This document shows, piece after piece, positions 52,958 to 61,654 of a DNA stretch of 64,000 bases. Made by a program: the position numbers and the translations under genes. Under the pieces are notes generated by a model. That model was not told the origin of the DNA, ran no database searches, and worked only from the letters and a program-made list of their open reading frames with translations. Position 1 is the first letter of the stretch; the number at the start of each line of letters is the position of its first letter. The stretch comes from Rhodoferax koreense. Its GTDB lineage: Bacteria; Pseudomonadota; Gammaproteobacteria; Burkholderiales; Burkholderiaceae_C. The stretch lies in assembly GCF_001955695.1 (NCBI RefSeq), contig NZ_CP019236.1, forward strand, positions 682,001 to 746,000, written 5' to 3'.

Positions 52958-54190
52958 ATGCTCATTACCAACACGCGTGCTACGCGCGAAACGTATCCCA
53001 ATGATCTGCGTTCAATCATGTCTGTCGCCAAGGCTGAGCAAAGCAGGAAGTGGCTCTCGACATGGGGCGGCATCTATCCAGGGTCAACACCGCTCTACGC
53101 GCTGGACGGACTCGCTACTGCACTGGGCGTGGGACAGATTCTCGTGAAGGATGAATCGGTTCGTTCCGAACTTGGCAGCTTCAAGGCACTCGGTGCGCCG
53201 ATCGCATTGGTTAGGTTAATTCTCCGCCTGTGGCCAAACGACGGCCTGGATCCGCAGGCGCTACTTTCCGGCGCCTACAAGACAAAATTCAGCGACTTCA
53301 CGGTGATCAGTGCGACGGATGGGAATCACGGCAAAGGCTTGGCTGCGGCAGCGCAGAGTGCAGGTTGCCGCTGCGTGATCGTGCTGCATGCCAACGTCAG
53401 CGCCGAGCGGGAAGCGGCTATCGCGGCCTATGGCGCAAATATCGTTCGCATCCAGGGCAATTACGACGAGTCGGTGGAGGAGGCCGCGCGCCTGGCTCGT
53501 GAGAATGCCTGGCATGTCGTCTCGGATACGTCATATGACGGCTATGAAGAGATCCCGCGTGATGTGATGCAGGGATACGGCACCATCGCAGCCGAAATCG
53601 TTGAAGGGTCGGCACGGTCGAAATCGCCCGTGACCCATGTCTTTCTGCAAGGTGGTGTGGGCGGACTCGCCGCCGGCATCGTCAGCTATTTCTGGGAAAC
53701 CTACGGCACCCGCCGTCCGACGGCAATCATCGTTGAACCCGAGCAGGCGGACTGTCTTTTCCAGAGCGCCCTCAGCGGTGTTGCAGCAAAGGCCACCGGT
53801 TCCGTGGACTCCGTGATGGCGGGCCTGGCTTGCGGTGAAACCTCGCCACTGGCCTGGCGCTTCCTGGTATCAAGTGTTGACTACTTCATGACCGTGAAGG
53901 ATGAGGATGCGGTTCAGGCCATGCAGGTGCTGGCCAAGGGCAATGAAAGTGACCTCCCCATCGTTTCCGGGGAATCTGGCGCCGCTGGTCTGGCCGGCCT
54001 GATCCAGCTGATGCGCGATCCCAAGCTCGCACGGCAAGCTGGACTGGACCACTCGTCCACGGTGCTGCTGATTAGCACAGAAGGTGCAACCGCACCGGCG
54101 GTTTATGAGCAACTGGTGGGCGAATCCGGCTTGGGCGTGCTGGCGCGGCAAAAAGAGTTTCTCGATCGCAGAGCGAGCCATTACGCGTAA
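52958..54190 (+). CDS. dpaL: Diaminopropionate ammonia-lyase
   Basis: A 410-residue fold-type II PLP enzyme that splits 2,3-diaminopropionate into pyruvate and two ammonia. The PLP lysine is Lys76 in SELGSFKALGAP. Asp121 (SATDGNHGKGL) and Asp190 (VVSDTSYDGYEEIP) are placed like the two catalytic aspartates of the E. coli enzyme (120 and 189); the phosphate loop is FLQGGVGGLAAG. ATG 52958 gives the usual family length; the upstream 178-base gap has no gene. Side activities on other beta-substituted alanines are known for the family. The M20 peptidase gene follows after 23 bases. Confidence 0.88.
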   Translation: MLITNTRATRETYPNDLRSIMSVAKAEQSRKWLSTWGGIYPGSTPLYALDGLATALGVGQILVKDESVRSELGSFKALGAPIALVRLILRLWPNDGLDPQALLSGAYKTKFSDFTVISATDGNHGKGLAAAAQSAGCRCVIVLHANVSAEREAAIAAYGANIVRIQGNYDESVEEAARLARENAWHVVSDTSYDGYEEIPRDVMQGYGTIAAEIVEGSARSKSPVTHVFLQGGVGGLAAGIVSYFWETYGTRRPTAIIVEPEQADCLFQSALSGVAAKATGSVDSVMAGLACGETSPLAWRFLVSSVDYFMTVKDEDAVQAMQVLAKGNESDLPIVSGESGAAGLAGLIQLMRDPKLARQAGLDHSSTVLLISTEGATAPAVYEQLVGESGLGVLARQKEFLDRRASHYA

Positions 54191-54213
54191 CCGGTTTCAA
54201 CATAAAAGTAAAC

Positions 54214-55650
54214 ATGAACACCAGCACCGCCACACGTGAAGCCGCAATCGCCAGCGCCGTCGAAACCTACGACTCAGGCCGATTCCTGACGGACCTTGAC
54301 CGCCGTGTCGCCTATCGGACCGAGAGCCAGGAACCGTCCCAGGCGAAACACCTTCACGCCTATCTCGAAAAGGAAATTTCGCCACTGCTCCATCGGCTGG
54401 GATTCGAGACGAAGCTTGTGCCCAACCCGAGCGACATCGACGCGCCGGTTCTCCTTGCCAGTCGCATTGAGGACATAAACCTCCCGACGGTCGTCACCTA
54501 CGGGCACGGCGACGTGGTCCGCGGTTACGACGACCAGTGGCACAAAGGCCTGGAGCCGTGGAAGATCGTGGTCGATGGCGATCGCTGGTACGGCCGCGGC
54601 ATTGCTGACAACAAGGGGCAGCACTCCGTGAATTTGGCCGCGCTCGAGGCTGTCATGAACGCGCGAGGTGGCAAGCTCGGATTCAACCTCAAGATCATCA
54701 TGGAGACCGGCGAAGAAGTGGACTCCCCCGGACTGAACCAAATCTGCGGAGCAGAACGCGACTTTCTAAGTGGCGACGTCTTCCTGGCCTCGGACGGACC
54801 TCGAGTGTCGGCTGAGCGACCCACAGTTTTTCTTGGGTCGCGCGGCGAGCTGAATTTCGATCTGGAGCTTGATCTGCGAAGTGGTGGGCACCACTCCGGG
54901 AACTGGGGCGGCGCGCTGCGCAACCCCGCAGTTGTCCTATCGCACGCGATTGCCAGCATGGTGGACGTCAACGGCCGCATCCTCGTCAAGGGGCTCATGC
55001 CGCCTCCAATTTCTGCAGCTGTCCGTGAGGCGTTGTCGGACATCGAACTCGGCCGGGACAGTAGCGCTCCCGAAGTGGACATCGACTGGGGTGAGCCCGG
55101 CCTGACACCTGCTGAAAGAGTGCTGGGCTGGAACGCGCTGGAAGTGCTGGCATTCAAATCGGGCAATCCTGACGCGCCCGTCAACGCGATTCCTCCGACA
55201 GCGCGTGCGCATTGTCAGTTGCGCTTTGTAGTGGGAACCGACTGGGAGAACGCCCAGAACTATCTCGATGAGCACCTCGCCAGGAACGGCATCAAGCATG
55301 TGAATGTCATTGTCAAGCCTGCGGTCACGGCGACCCGCCTGGACCTTGACGACCCTTGGGTCAAGTGGACGCTCGATTCGATTCGTAAGACCACGGGCAA
55401 GAAGCCTGCACTGCTGCCGAACCTCGGCGGCACCGTGCCCAACGAAATCTTCGCGAACACGCTCGGCCTTCCCACGGTTTGGGTTCCACATTCCTACCCG
55501 GCGTGTTCGCAGCACGCGCCCAATGAGCATTTCCTGGGCTCCGTTGCCCGCGAATCGCTGGCGCTGATGGCGGGCCTCTGGTGGGATCTTGGGGAAACGG
55601 CTTTGAATGTGATCTCCGCACGGAAGCGTGCAGGTACTGGCTCCGCCTGA
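54214..55650 (+). CDS. M20-family metallopeptidase (dipeptidase/deacylase)
   Basis: A 478-residue zinc peptidase. The metal ligands are His98 (TYGHGDVV), bridging Asp132 (GRGIADNKGQHS), Glu168 next to the base Glu167 (METGEEVDS), Asp194 (LASDGPRV) and a C-terminal His in CSQHAPNEHFLG. It has the lid/dimerisation domain between about residues 215 and 370. Relatives cleave dipeptides, carnosine-like peptides or N-acyl amino acids. No signal peptide, so cytoplasmic. As last gene of the transporter/DapL operon it probably releases the diaminopropionate-type amino acid from the imported peptide or N-acyl derivative. Confidence 0.9.
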   Translation: MNTSTATREAAIASAVETYDSGRFLTDLDRRVAYRTESQEPSQAKHLHAYLEKEISPLLHRLGFETKLVPNPSDIDAPVLLASRIEDINLPTVVTYGHGDVVRGYDDQWHKGLEPWKIVVDGDRWYGRGIADNKGQHSVNLAALEAVMNARGGKLGFNLKIIMETGEEVDSPGLNQICGAERDFLSGDVFLASDGPRVSAERPTVFLGSRGELNFDLELDLRSGGHHSGNWGGALRNPAVVLSHAIASMVDVNGRILVKGLMPPPISAAVREALSDIELGRDSSAPEVDIDWGEPGLTPAERVLGWNALEVLAFKSGNPDAPVNAIPPTARAHCQLRFVVGTDWENAQNYLDEHLARNGIKHVNVIVKPAVTATRLDLDDPWVKWTLDSIRKTTGKKPALLPNLGGTVPNEIFANTLGLPTVWVPHSYPACSQHAPNEHFLGSVARESLALMAGLWWDLGETALNVISARKRAGTGSA

Positions 55651-55777
55651 CTTCACTCCATTGAACGCCTAGCGCTCATCCGTGAAGTTGCCCCCTTTTC
55701 GCGGACACCTTCCGTACGGTAGAAGTCGAAGTGCCCAAATCAAAGCGGCCATACCCGGCGGACCAACATGGGACGCT

Positions 55778-56106
55778 ATGTCCAAAGACATCAGCACCAA
55801 ATTAATTCACCACGATTTCCAGGTCCCCAGTGGATACGAGGCCGTTCCCCCGGGGGTTTCCAAGGGGTCGACCGTGCTATCCCCAAGCGTGGCGGACGTC
55901 CGCCAGCGTCTCCGTGCATTTGGCCACCGCGACGGCTACAGCTATGGCCTTTACGGTACACCCACGACAGATACCCTCGAGCAACGTCTGTGCACGCTTG
56001 AAGGTGGCCGTCATTGCCTGCGAGGACCCAGTGGCCAGGCGGCAATCACCGTGGTCAATCTTGGATTTTGACGGCGGGCGATGATGTGCTTCTTCCCACG
56101 AATGTA
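55778..56106 (+). pseudogene. metC: 5' fragment of cystathionine beta-lyase/gamma-synthase gene
   Basis: ATG 55778 opens a frame with the N terminus of a Cys/Met-metabolism PLP enzyme: STKLIHHDFQVPSGYEAVPP, YGLYGTPTTDTLEQRLCTLE, GGRHCLRGPSGQAAI. A one-base loss near 56068 causes a stop at 56071; in the shifted frame the family sequence continues (LTAGDDVLLPTNV) to about 56106, then ends. The PLP lysine and three-quarters of the enzyme are missing. The break lies just before the relaxase gene end, so it probably marks the ICE/cargo joint or an older deletion. Confidence 0.8.
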
Positions 56107-56206
56107 TGCCAAATCGCATCTGTCGAATTTGCTCGGCAGCTCATGCGGTAGGTAGACTGCCAGTTTCTGTCAAAGGCAGGTTGCGCTGGAAAGTTCGGGC
56201 GGCGGA

Positions 56207-58156
56207 TTAGATAGAGATGCCTCTCTGTGTACTGAACTGCCAGGTGACGGATGATCCTCGAACCACAGCGGACGCGGTCTGACCTAGCCGCTGTTCGACC
56301 ACCGGTCGCCACGGCACCAAGCTAAAGCCCAGCCCCTCATTCAATATGGCAAAGCGGCCGCTAGCCAACTGAATCGAACGACTGTAAACGCCGCTCACAG
56401 AATGGCCATCACGTAGCGGCCGGTAAGCTAGTCCGGTTTGCTGGTGGAGCGCCTTGCCAACTGCAGCCAGCTCACGATGTTTCAAGGTGGCCAGCAGGTT
56501 TCGCGCGAAAACTACTCGCTGGTCATGCCGTTCGGCCAAGCCCCGCTCCGCAAGGAAATCGACACGGTCGCGCATTGCATCGCGTGCTTCAACCCCAAAG
56601 CCTTGTCCGCCCACGGCGGAGTCGCCGCCCAACAACTGCCTATCCAGCCAGGTGGCGCCCATGGTGCGCACTTGCTGTTCAATGGAGAGATGCGACCGCA
56701 GCTCGATCACCAGCCCATTATTTTTCTGTATGTCATGCGTTCGAGCTTTCTCCAGAAGGTCCGGCGGCACTTTCCAGACGCCATCAGCGATGCGCTCAAC
56801 AATGCCGGCGCGGCGCAGCGCTTCGAGCCGGCGCACGTGTGCATCGACAGTGGCCTGCGGGTCGGAATCGCGAGCTTGCTTCAGTTTCACCACGTGGTCG
56901 GCTGCCTTGTAGAGGCCGTCTCTGGCGATGGTTGCGATGTGGCGGTCCACCGGCTTCTCCTGATCGGGGACTCTAGCCTCCACGATGCCATTCATAGGCA
57001 GTTCTGCCAGGTCGGCACCGGGTGGCAGCTTCAGGTAGTGCGCCCGTCCGTCAATGCCATCGACCACCAAGTAGCTGCGGTCGTGCAGTTCGTCGGCCAG
57101 CCCCTTGCCCGCGATCCGACCGATGACAGAGGAGGTTGGACGATCATCGATCACACATTCCCGCCGCTGGCCCTTGAGCGCACGGCGTACCGTCTCCAGC
57201 GCATCCTCGCGCTGGCCCATGGCGTTAAGTGTGGCCGCCATCCCGGGCTGGAGCTTCCAGTGGTTCGCGTCAATCCTCTCGACCAGGCCCATGCCTTCGA
57301 GACGCTGCAGCCGTGCCCGGAGTACGCTCTGGCGCTGCTGGTCTTGCGGGGTAGCCGTCAGGTCGATGCCATCGGCGCCAGCTTGCCGGATCAGCGCCCG
57401 ATCCAAGCTGGTGAGTCGCTGCTGGTCGACCTCCCGCAGCAGGCTCTGACGGATTTCCGCCTCGGTGCGCGGCCCCAGCCGTTCGGTCGCGATCTCGCTG
57501 GCGCGCAAGCGCATGCCGTGCGCCATGTAGTCAGGGGCGATCACAAGATCTTCCCGGCCGCTGGCAGGCCCGCCCGTGTGGCCGTTCAGCACGATGTGCG
57601 TGTGCGGGTTGTCTGTGTCCCAATGGTCCACGGCCACCCAGTCAAGTCGGGTCTCGAGGTCGATCTCCATGCGGCGCATGAGCTGACGAGTGAAGCCCTT
57701 CAGGTCTTCCAGCTCCAGGCCGTCCTCGGCCGAGACGATGAAGCGGAACTGGTGGCGGTCGCTCTGCCCGCGTTCCTGAAAGGCCTTGAGGTCGGCCGCA
57801 TCAGTGTCGGCGCCGTAGGCCTGGCCCTTCTGTCCATTGCGTGTAACGCCGTCGCGCTCGATGTAGCGCAGGTGTACGGCCACAGAGTTCGGGCTGGCAC
57901 GCCGCAGCACGACGAAGCGGGACTTAATGACCACACGCCGCGCATTCGGCCCCAGACGCTGGCCGGCCAGGGAGGCCGCGACGCGGCCTCGGCCGAACGT
58001 GTTGGCGGATCGGCCAAGGCCCTTGCCGGAGGGCTTTGCACCGGTCTTCGACATCTGCTTGAGAACCTGTGAAACGAAGCGCTGCGAGCGCGGCCCGCCC
58101 CGCGACTTCGGTGCCGCGGGCTTGACCCGAAAGCGATCCTCGTCATTGCCAGCCAT
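56207..58156 (-). CDS. rlxS: Relaxase with DUF3363 domain (Tn4371-type, RlxS-like)
   Basis: A 649-residue VirD2/TraI-like relaxase that would nick oriT and pilot the DNA strand. The HUH motif is DHWDTDNPHTHIVLNGH, with His178, His185 and His187; an upstream tyrosine (Tyr98 in HLRYIERDG) is a candidate nucleophile. The C-terminal two-thirds is the DUF3363 region typical of Tn4371-family ICEs, and ends with SVTWQFSTQRGISI, so it seems complete. ATG 58156 is used; a longer open frame to 58279 lacks homology. It is the distal gene of the repA-parA-traF strand. traG and trb genes are not within reach downstream, where catabolic cargo begins. Confidence 0.9.
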   Translation of the reverse strand: MAGNDEDRFRVKPAAPKSRGGPRSQRFVSQVLKQMSKTGAKPSGKGLGRSANTFGRGRVAASLAGQRLGPNARRVVIKSRFVVLRRASPNSVAVHLRYIERDGVTRNGQKGQAYGADTDAADLKAFQERGQSDRHQFRFIVSAEDGLELEDLKGFTRQLMRRMEIDLETRLDWVAVDHWDTDNPHTHIVLNGHTGGPASGREDLVIAPDYMAHGMRLRASEIATERLGPRTEAEIRQSLLREVDQQRLTSLDRALIRQAGADGIDLTATPQDQQRQSVLRARLQRLEGMGLVERIDANHWKLQPGMAATLNAMGQREDALETVRRALKGQRRECVIDDRPTSSVIGRIAGKGLADELHDRSYLVVDGIDGRAHYLKLPPGADLAELPMNGIVEARVPDQEKPVDRHIATIARDGLYKAADHVVKLKQARDSDPQATVDAHVRRLEALRRAGIVERIADGVWKVPPDLLEKARTHDIQKNNGLVIELRSHLSIEQQVRTMGATWLDRQLLGGDSAVGGQGFGVEARDAMRDRVDFLAERGLAERHDQRVVFARNLLATLKHRELAAVGKALHQQTGLAYRPLRDGHSVSGVYSRSIQLASGRFAILNEGLGFSLVPWRPVVEQRLGQTASAVVRGSSVTWQFSTQRGISI

Positions 58157-58528
58157 GAAGACTCCAGCGCACAGTGGCGCAGCGCATCGGAAACGGCACG
58201 CGGCAGACGCCGCTGCCATGCGGATTCCAGTCTCTGCGCGGCACGCGCAAGACCCCTTGCGGTGCCGCCGCAAACCCACGTGCAGACTGGCCTGGAGGGG
58301 CGCGACGTGCCACCCCTTTTATCTGGCCCTCCGTCTCCGCCTTCCGCATCCGCTCCCGGCTCCGACCTGCCGCCAGCCGCGCACCGGGTGCGCAGCGCTG
58401 CTCGAGGGGCAGCAGCGATGCAGCGCGAGCTGCACGCTGGCGGCGGGCTCCCTGCACGATGGAATGAAGCGCGGGCGCATGCTCGGCTGCATTCCAGTGG
58501 CATGTTGCGTGATGCGATAAGGCAGACT
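58157..58528. other. Gene-free interval between traF and the relaxase, candidate oriT
   Basis: A 372-base interval in an otherwise tightly packed operon. I see three inverted repeats: GGCAC-G-CGCAAG (58240-58251) against CTTGCG-GTGCC (58256-58266); CGCTGCT (58396-58402) against AGCAGCG (58411-58417); TGGAATG (58460-58466) against CATTCCA (58490-58496). No protein homology is apparent in any frame. Repeats next to a relaxase gene are typical of an origin of transfer; mRNA processing sites are an alternative. Confidence 0.4.
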
Positions 58529-59062
58529 TCATGGCGCGCTCCAGGTCCACAGCGGCCGCGCGATGCCGAGCACGGCGAAGACGGAGATGGGGCCAAAGTA
58601 GCGGCTGTCGAACGACGCCGGGTTAGTGTCGCTGAGCAGGAACAGTTCGCCGCTGGCGAGGGGGCGGCAATGCTGCCAAGAGTGCAGTGGCCGGCGCGCG
58701 CCGTCATGGGTGAGTGCGGTCGTCGCCACTGCGCCATCAATCAGCACGACCTGTTCTCGAACGCACACGGACTGCGGTGCAATGGCGCCGATACGCTTGA
58801 GGATCGGCACACCGTTCGGCAGGTAGTGGCGTTGTCCTGCGAAGGCTGCCACGTCGACAGGAAGCCGGGCGAGCACGATGCTGCCGACGTGCAGCGCAGC
58901 CGCGCTGTCGATGCTGCCGACTCGGTACCAGCCGCGTGGCACGCTGTCCGTGGGGTTGTAGACCACGAACACACGTTCACGCACCGACATCGGCATGAAA
59001 GTCGGCGCGCACAGCACAGCCAGGCCGATGCCCATGGCGGCAAGAAGTACCCGCCGGCTCAT
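58529..59062 (-). CDS. traF: TraF-type S26 signal peptidase
   Basis: A 177-residue conjugal transfer peptidase that, in related systems, matures and cyclises the pilin TrbC. It has an N-terminal membrane helix (LLAAMGIGLAVLCAPTFMPM), the S26 serine Ser40 in NPTDSVPRGWYRVG, and the general-base lysine Lys89 in VPILKRIGAIAP; the C terminus has FLLSDTNPASFDSRYFGPIS. Its ATG overlaps the stop of the DUF2840 gene (ATGA). The presence of traF without trb genes in view suggests that the rest of the T4SS lies elsewhere on the element. Confidence 0.92.
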   Translation of the reverse strand: MSRRVLLAAMGIGLAVLCAPTFMPMSVRERVFVVYNPTDSVPRGWYRVGSIDSAAALHVGSIVLARLPVDVAAFAGQRHYLPNGVPILKRIGAIAPQSVCVREQVVLIDGAVATTALTHDGARRPLHSWQHCRPLASGELFLLSDTNPASFDSRYFGPISVFAVLGIARPLWTWSAP

Positions 59063-59577
59063 CGCAACGCCCCGCGCGCAAGATGCACCGCATGACGCTC
59101 GCTGGTGTAGTCCGGCAGCGGCTGGCACGCAGCCAGCCGGTTGCCGACGGTCTGCCAGTATGTGGCAGCAGCCGCGGCCGGTTCGATGCCCAGCGCATCG
59201 ATGGCGTCGATCTTTTCGAGCACCGCCTTGACCTGCTGCTCGCCATCGGCGCGCAGCAGGATGCGCGCGCGCGGCACCACGCCGGCGATGCGCTGCGCAC
59301 CATCGAATGGCATCGGTGCTTGCAGGACCATGAGCTGCCAGAGCGCCGTGCCGTAGTCGTTGCCGATCCATTTGACGCGACAGCACACCGCGTTGGGCTC
59401 GAAGGTCGCCACGCGCCGCCAGCGGTCGAGCACCGTCTCGCGCACCGGCTGGCCGAAGCGCAGCCAGACGTTCACGCGATGTTCGACGAAGGCGAGCGAG
59501 ACGCGCATAGGGTCGGGCCGTGGCGGCAATGCTGCGTGAGGCCAGGTCTGAACGGTATTGGGCGACGGCTGCGTCAT
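59059..59577 (-). CDS. DUF2840-domain protein
   Basis: A 172-residue protein matching DUF2840, a family found nearly only in Tn4371-type ICEs, always before traF. Marks are FVEHRVNVWLRFGQPVRETV, the NAVCCRVKWIGNDYGTALWQ segment and a C-terminal helix with AYWQT-like ATYWQTVGNRLAACQPLPDY. No signal peptide or known motif. Stop and start overlaps on both sides (ATGA) show tight coupling to the RHH protein and to TraF. Function unknown; a role in transfer or its control is likely from position. Confidence 0.85.
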   Translation of the reverse strand: MTQPSPNTVQTWPHAALPPRPDPMRVSLAFVEHRVNVWLRFGQPVRETVLDRWRRVATFEPNAVCCRVKWIGNDYGTALWQLMVLQAPMPFDGAQRIAGVVPRARILLRADGEQQVKAVLEKIDAIDALGIEPAAAAATYWQTVGNRLAACQPLPDYTSERHAVHLARGALR

Positions 59578-59837
59578 GACTGGCCTCCACCGTATTCGCG
59601 CTCCAGCAACTCGCGCAGCATCTCGGCCGCAGTGACGCCACGTTCGAAGGCGATCACCTTGATGCGGCCCCGCAGCGCCGGCGTCACGTCGATGGTGAGG
59701 CGCGCGGTGTAAATGGACGCCTTCGCGACGTACTCCGGTGCATCGGCCTGGCGTACCCAGGTCGATGCCGGGTCGGCGGCAGGTTTGCGGCCAATGGATG
59801 CCCGCTTCGGCGTTGAGGATGACACTGAAGCCGTCAT
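59574..59837 (-). CDS. Small ribbon-helix-helix-like protein, partner of ParA
   Basis: An 87-residue protein. Its second half (ASIYTARLTIDVTPALRGRI KVIAFERG-type strand-helix-helix, then VTAAEMLRELLEREYG) looks like a ribbon-helix-helix DNA-binding fold. In Tn4371-family ICEs the gene between parA and DUF2840 is in this position and is thought to work with ParA in partition, or to regulate transfer genes. Its ATG overlaps the parA stop, and its stop overlaps the next ATG. Confidence 0.75.
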   Translation of the reverse strand: MTASVSSSTPKRASIGRKPAADPASTWVRQADAPEYVAKASIYTARLTIDVTPALRGRIKVIAFERGVTAAEMLRELLEREYGGGQS

Positions 59838-60583
59838 CGCAGCGCCTCCTGCACTGCCTGCGCCAGCGCCGCGATCTCGCGCGCGGCGGCGCACTTCGGC
59901 GCGGCTTCGCATGCGAGCCGGCCGGCGGCCACGCTGTCGGCGAACACGATGCGCTGCGAGACTTCGGTCTGCAGCGCGGCAAAGGGCTGATCGGCCAGGG
60001 CGGCGCGCGCTTCGCGGCCGATTACCGTGCCGACCACGCGCCGGTTGATCACGAAGGCCGCGCGAAGCTGCGGCCTGAACACCCGGGCTTCGGCGATGAG
60101 TGTCACCATCTCGTGGCTGGCCCACACGTCATAGGCGCTGGGCTGGACGGGGATCAGCACCAGGTCGGCCGCCAGCAGTGCGGAGCGCGCAAGGGCCGCC
60201 ACGCGGGGCGGCCCGTCAATCACCACATAATCAGCCTCCAGGGCAATCTGAGGCGCCTCCTGGTGGAGCGAGTCCCGGGCCAGCCCGAACACGCCGTATA
60301 GCCTTCCCTGGCCGTTCTGAAGACGCCGTTGCGCCCAGTCAAGGGCGGACCCCTGCGGATCGGCATCCAGCAGCGTCACGCGGCTCCCTGCCATCGCCAG
60401 TTCGCCGGCCAGGTGCGTGGCGAGCGTCGTCTTGCCCGCACCGCCTTTCTGGTTGAGCAATGCGATCACCTTGCCAGGCCGCCCCTGTCTTCCTGGCAAG
60501 CGGTTTTCTGGTGTTCGGACTGCCTCCTGCGAGGCGTTGCCCGGTGTTTGGGCAGCTTCGGTTCGCGCGCGCGTGAATTCCAT
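59834..60583 (-). CDS. parA: ParA-family partition ATPase
   Basis: A 249-residue MinD/ParA-type ATPase. The deviant Walker A is LLNQKGGAGKTTLATHLAG with Lys46 and Lys51; the switch regions are LLDADPQGSALDWAQRR and YVVIDGPPRVAALARSAL. It should stabilise the element when in its excised circular state. It is 20 bases downstream of repA and overlaps the RHH gene by 4 bases. The first 35 residues are a polar extension without similarity to ParA. Confidence 0.93.
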   Translation of the reverse strand: MEFTRARTEAAQTPGNASQEAVRTPENRLPGRQGRPGKVIALLNQKGGAGKTTLATHLAGELAMAGSRVTLLDADPQGSALDWAQRRLQNGQGRLYGVFGLARDSLHQEAPQIALEADYVVIDGPPRVAALARSALLAADLVLIPVQPSAYDVWASHEMVTLIAEARVFRPQLRAAFVINRRVVGTVIGREARAALADQPFAALQTEVSQRIVFADSVAAGRLACEAAPKCAAAREIAALAQAVQEALR

Positions 60584-60603
60584 TTATGTATCCCTTTAGA
60601 TGT

Positions 60604-61635
60604 TTAGGGAGGCCCGAAACCGTTGCTGGGCGCGGCCTTCAGGCTGTTTTGCGCCGCTGATCCACCGATGGTTGCGCCGGTGATCACCCGAGTCCCGCGC
60701 CGGTGATCCACCGAGCCCGTCCCCATGAAATCCACAGGTTCTTCAACAGAAGCTGTGGATAAGTCCCGGTCGACGCGAGGAGTGGATAAGTCGTTTTTCT
60801 GGGAGTTGTCGACGCAAGGGTGAAAGGCCAGCCATTCGATTCCGCCGCTGCGTTCGATGGACAGGCGGTAACCGGGCAGCGCCTGGCGCAGTGCGAGACC
60901 GCGCACGTGGGCGGCGAAGTCGCGGGAGCGCTGGAGCGCGCCGGACTTCAAGTACAGGTGCCGCATCTCGAAGCGCCAGCCATTGGGCTGCCGCCCGCCG
61001 TGCTTCCGCACGAGCCGGTACAGCCAGCGTTCAATGCCGCCTGAAAGCCGGAAATATGTGGGATCAAGCGTGAGCACGAGCGCTTCTTCCATCACGCCGG
61101 TGAAGAACCAGTCGGCCAGGATCAGCTCGATGCCGTCGGAGCGTCCATCCGGCCGGATGTACTCCTTCCACTCGTTGATCCAGGAGAAGCGGTGCACCCG
61201 TTTGCCGCCGTTTGGGCGCTCGCGCTGGCGCAGCGTGGTGGCGACGGTGGTGGACTGCAGGCGGTCCAGCGCGGCGCGCAGCGCGAGGTAGTCGCTGCGA
61301 CCGGTGCCCCGCTGCGCAAAGCGCAGGATCTCGTAGGGCGTGGCCACCATCAGCCGCGAAGGCGGGATGCCTTCTTTCTTGGCCTGGATGACCTGGCTGG
61401 CTGCCCAGATCAGCACGTCGGCGTCCCAGATGGTGGCGATGCCGTGCTCGGGCACGCCCTCTACGGTGAGCGAAATGCCACCGGACTCGAAGCGAATCGG
61501 CACGATGCGCGGCGACTTGGCGAGCGAAAAGAAGGGGTAGGCCATCAGGTCCTGCGCATCACGCAGCGCCATGCCGTCGTGCGGCAGCGCGCGGAACAGC
61601 GAGAGCTGTTCGCGTTCGCTCATGCGCTTGGACAT
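60604..61635 (-). CDS. repA: RepA-like replication initiator
   Basis: A 343-residue replication initiator of the RPA/RepA type found in Tn4371-family ICEs and some plasmids. Marks are YPFFSLAKSPRIVPIRFESG, DADVLIWAASQVIQAKKEGI, PYEILRFAQRGTGRSDYLAL and ERWLYRLVRKHGGRQPNGW. The last 70 residues are variable. It implies autonomous replication of the excised element. ATG 61635 or 61623 may start it. It is 19 bases downstream of the AlpA-like gene; no iterons could be recognised within so short a gap, so the origin may lie elsewhere or inside the gene. Confidence 0.9.
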   Translation of the reverse strand: MSKRMSEREQLSLFRALPHDGMALRDAQDLMAYPFFSLAKSPRIVPIRFESGGISLTVEGVPEHGIATIWDADVLIWAASQVIQAKKEGIPPSRLMVATPYEILRFAQRGTGRSDYLALRAALDRLQSTTVATTLRQRERPNGGKRVHRFSWINEWKEYIRPDGRSDGIELILADWFFTGVMEEALVLTLDPTYFRLSGGIERWLYRLVRKHGGRQPNGWRFEMRHLYLKSGALQRSRDFAAHVRGLALRQALPGYRLSIERSGGIEWLAFHPCVDNSQKNDLSTPRVDRDLSTASVEEPVDFMGTGSVDHRRGTRVITGATIGGSAAQNSLKAAPSNGFGPP

Positions 61636-61654
61636 GCGGCGTTGCCCAGGTATG

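Noticed and set aside
55683..55720. IS3-type terminal inverted repeat (CCCCCTTTTCGCGGACACC)
   Set aside because: Resembles an IS terminus, but no partner repeat or transposase sequence lies nearby, so not called.
56438..58072. A 544-codon open frame on the plus strand opposite the relaxase
   Set aside because: No motif, no ribosome site; the minus strand has an HUH relaxase with full conservation.
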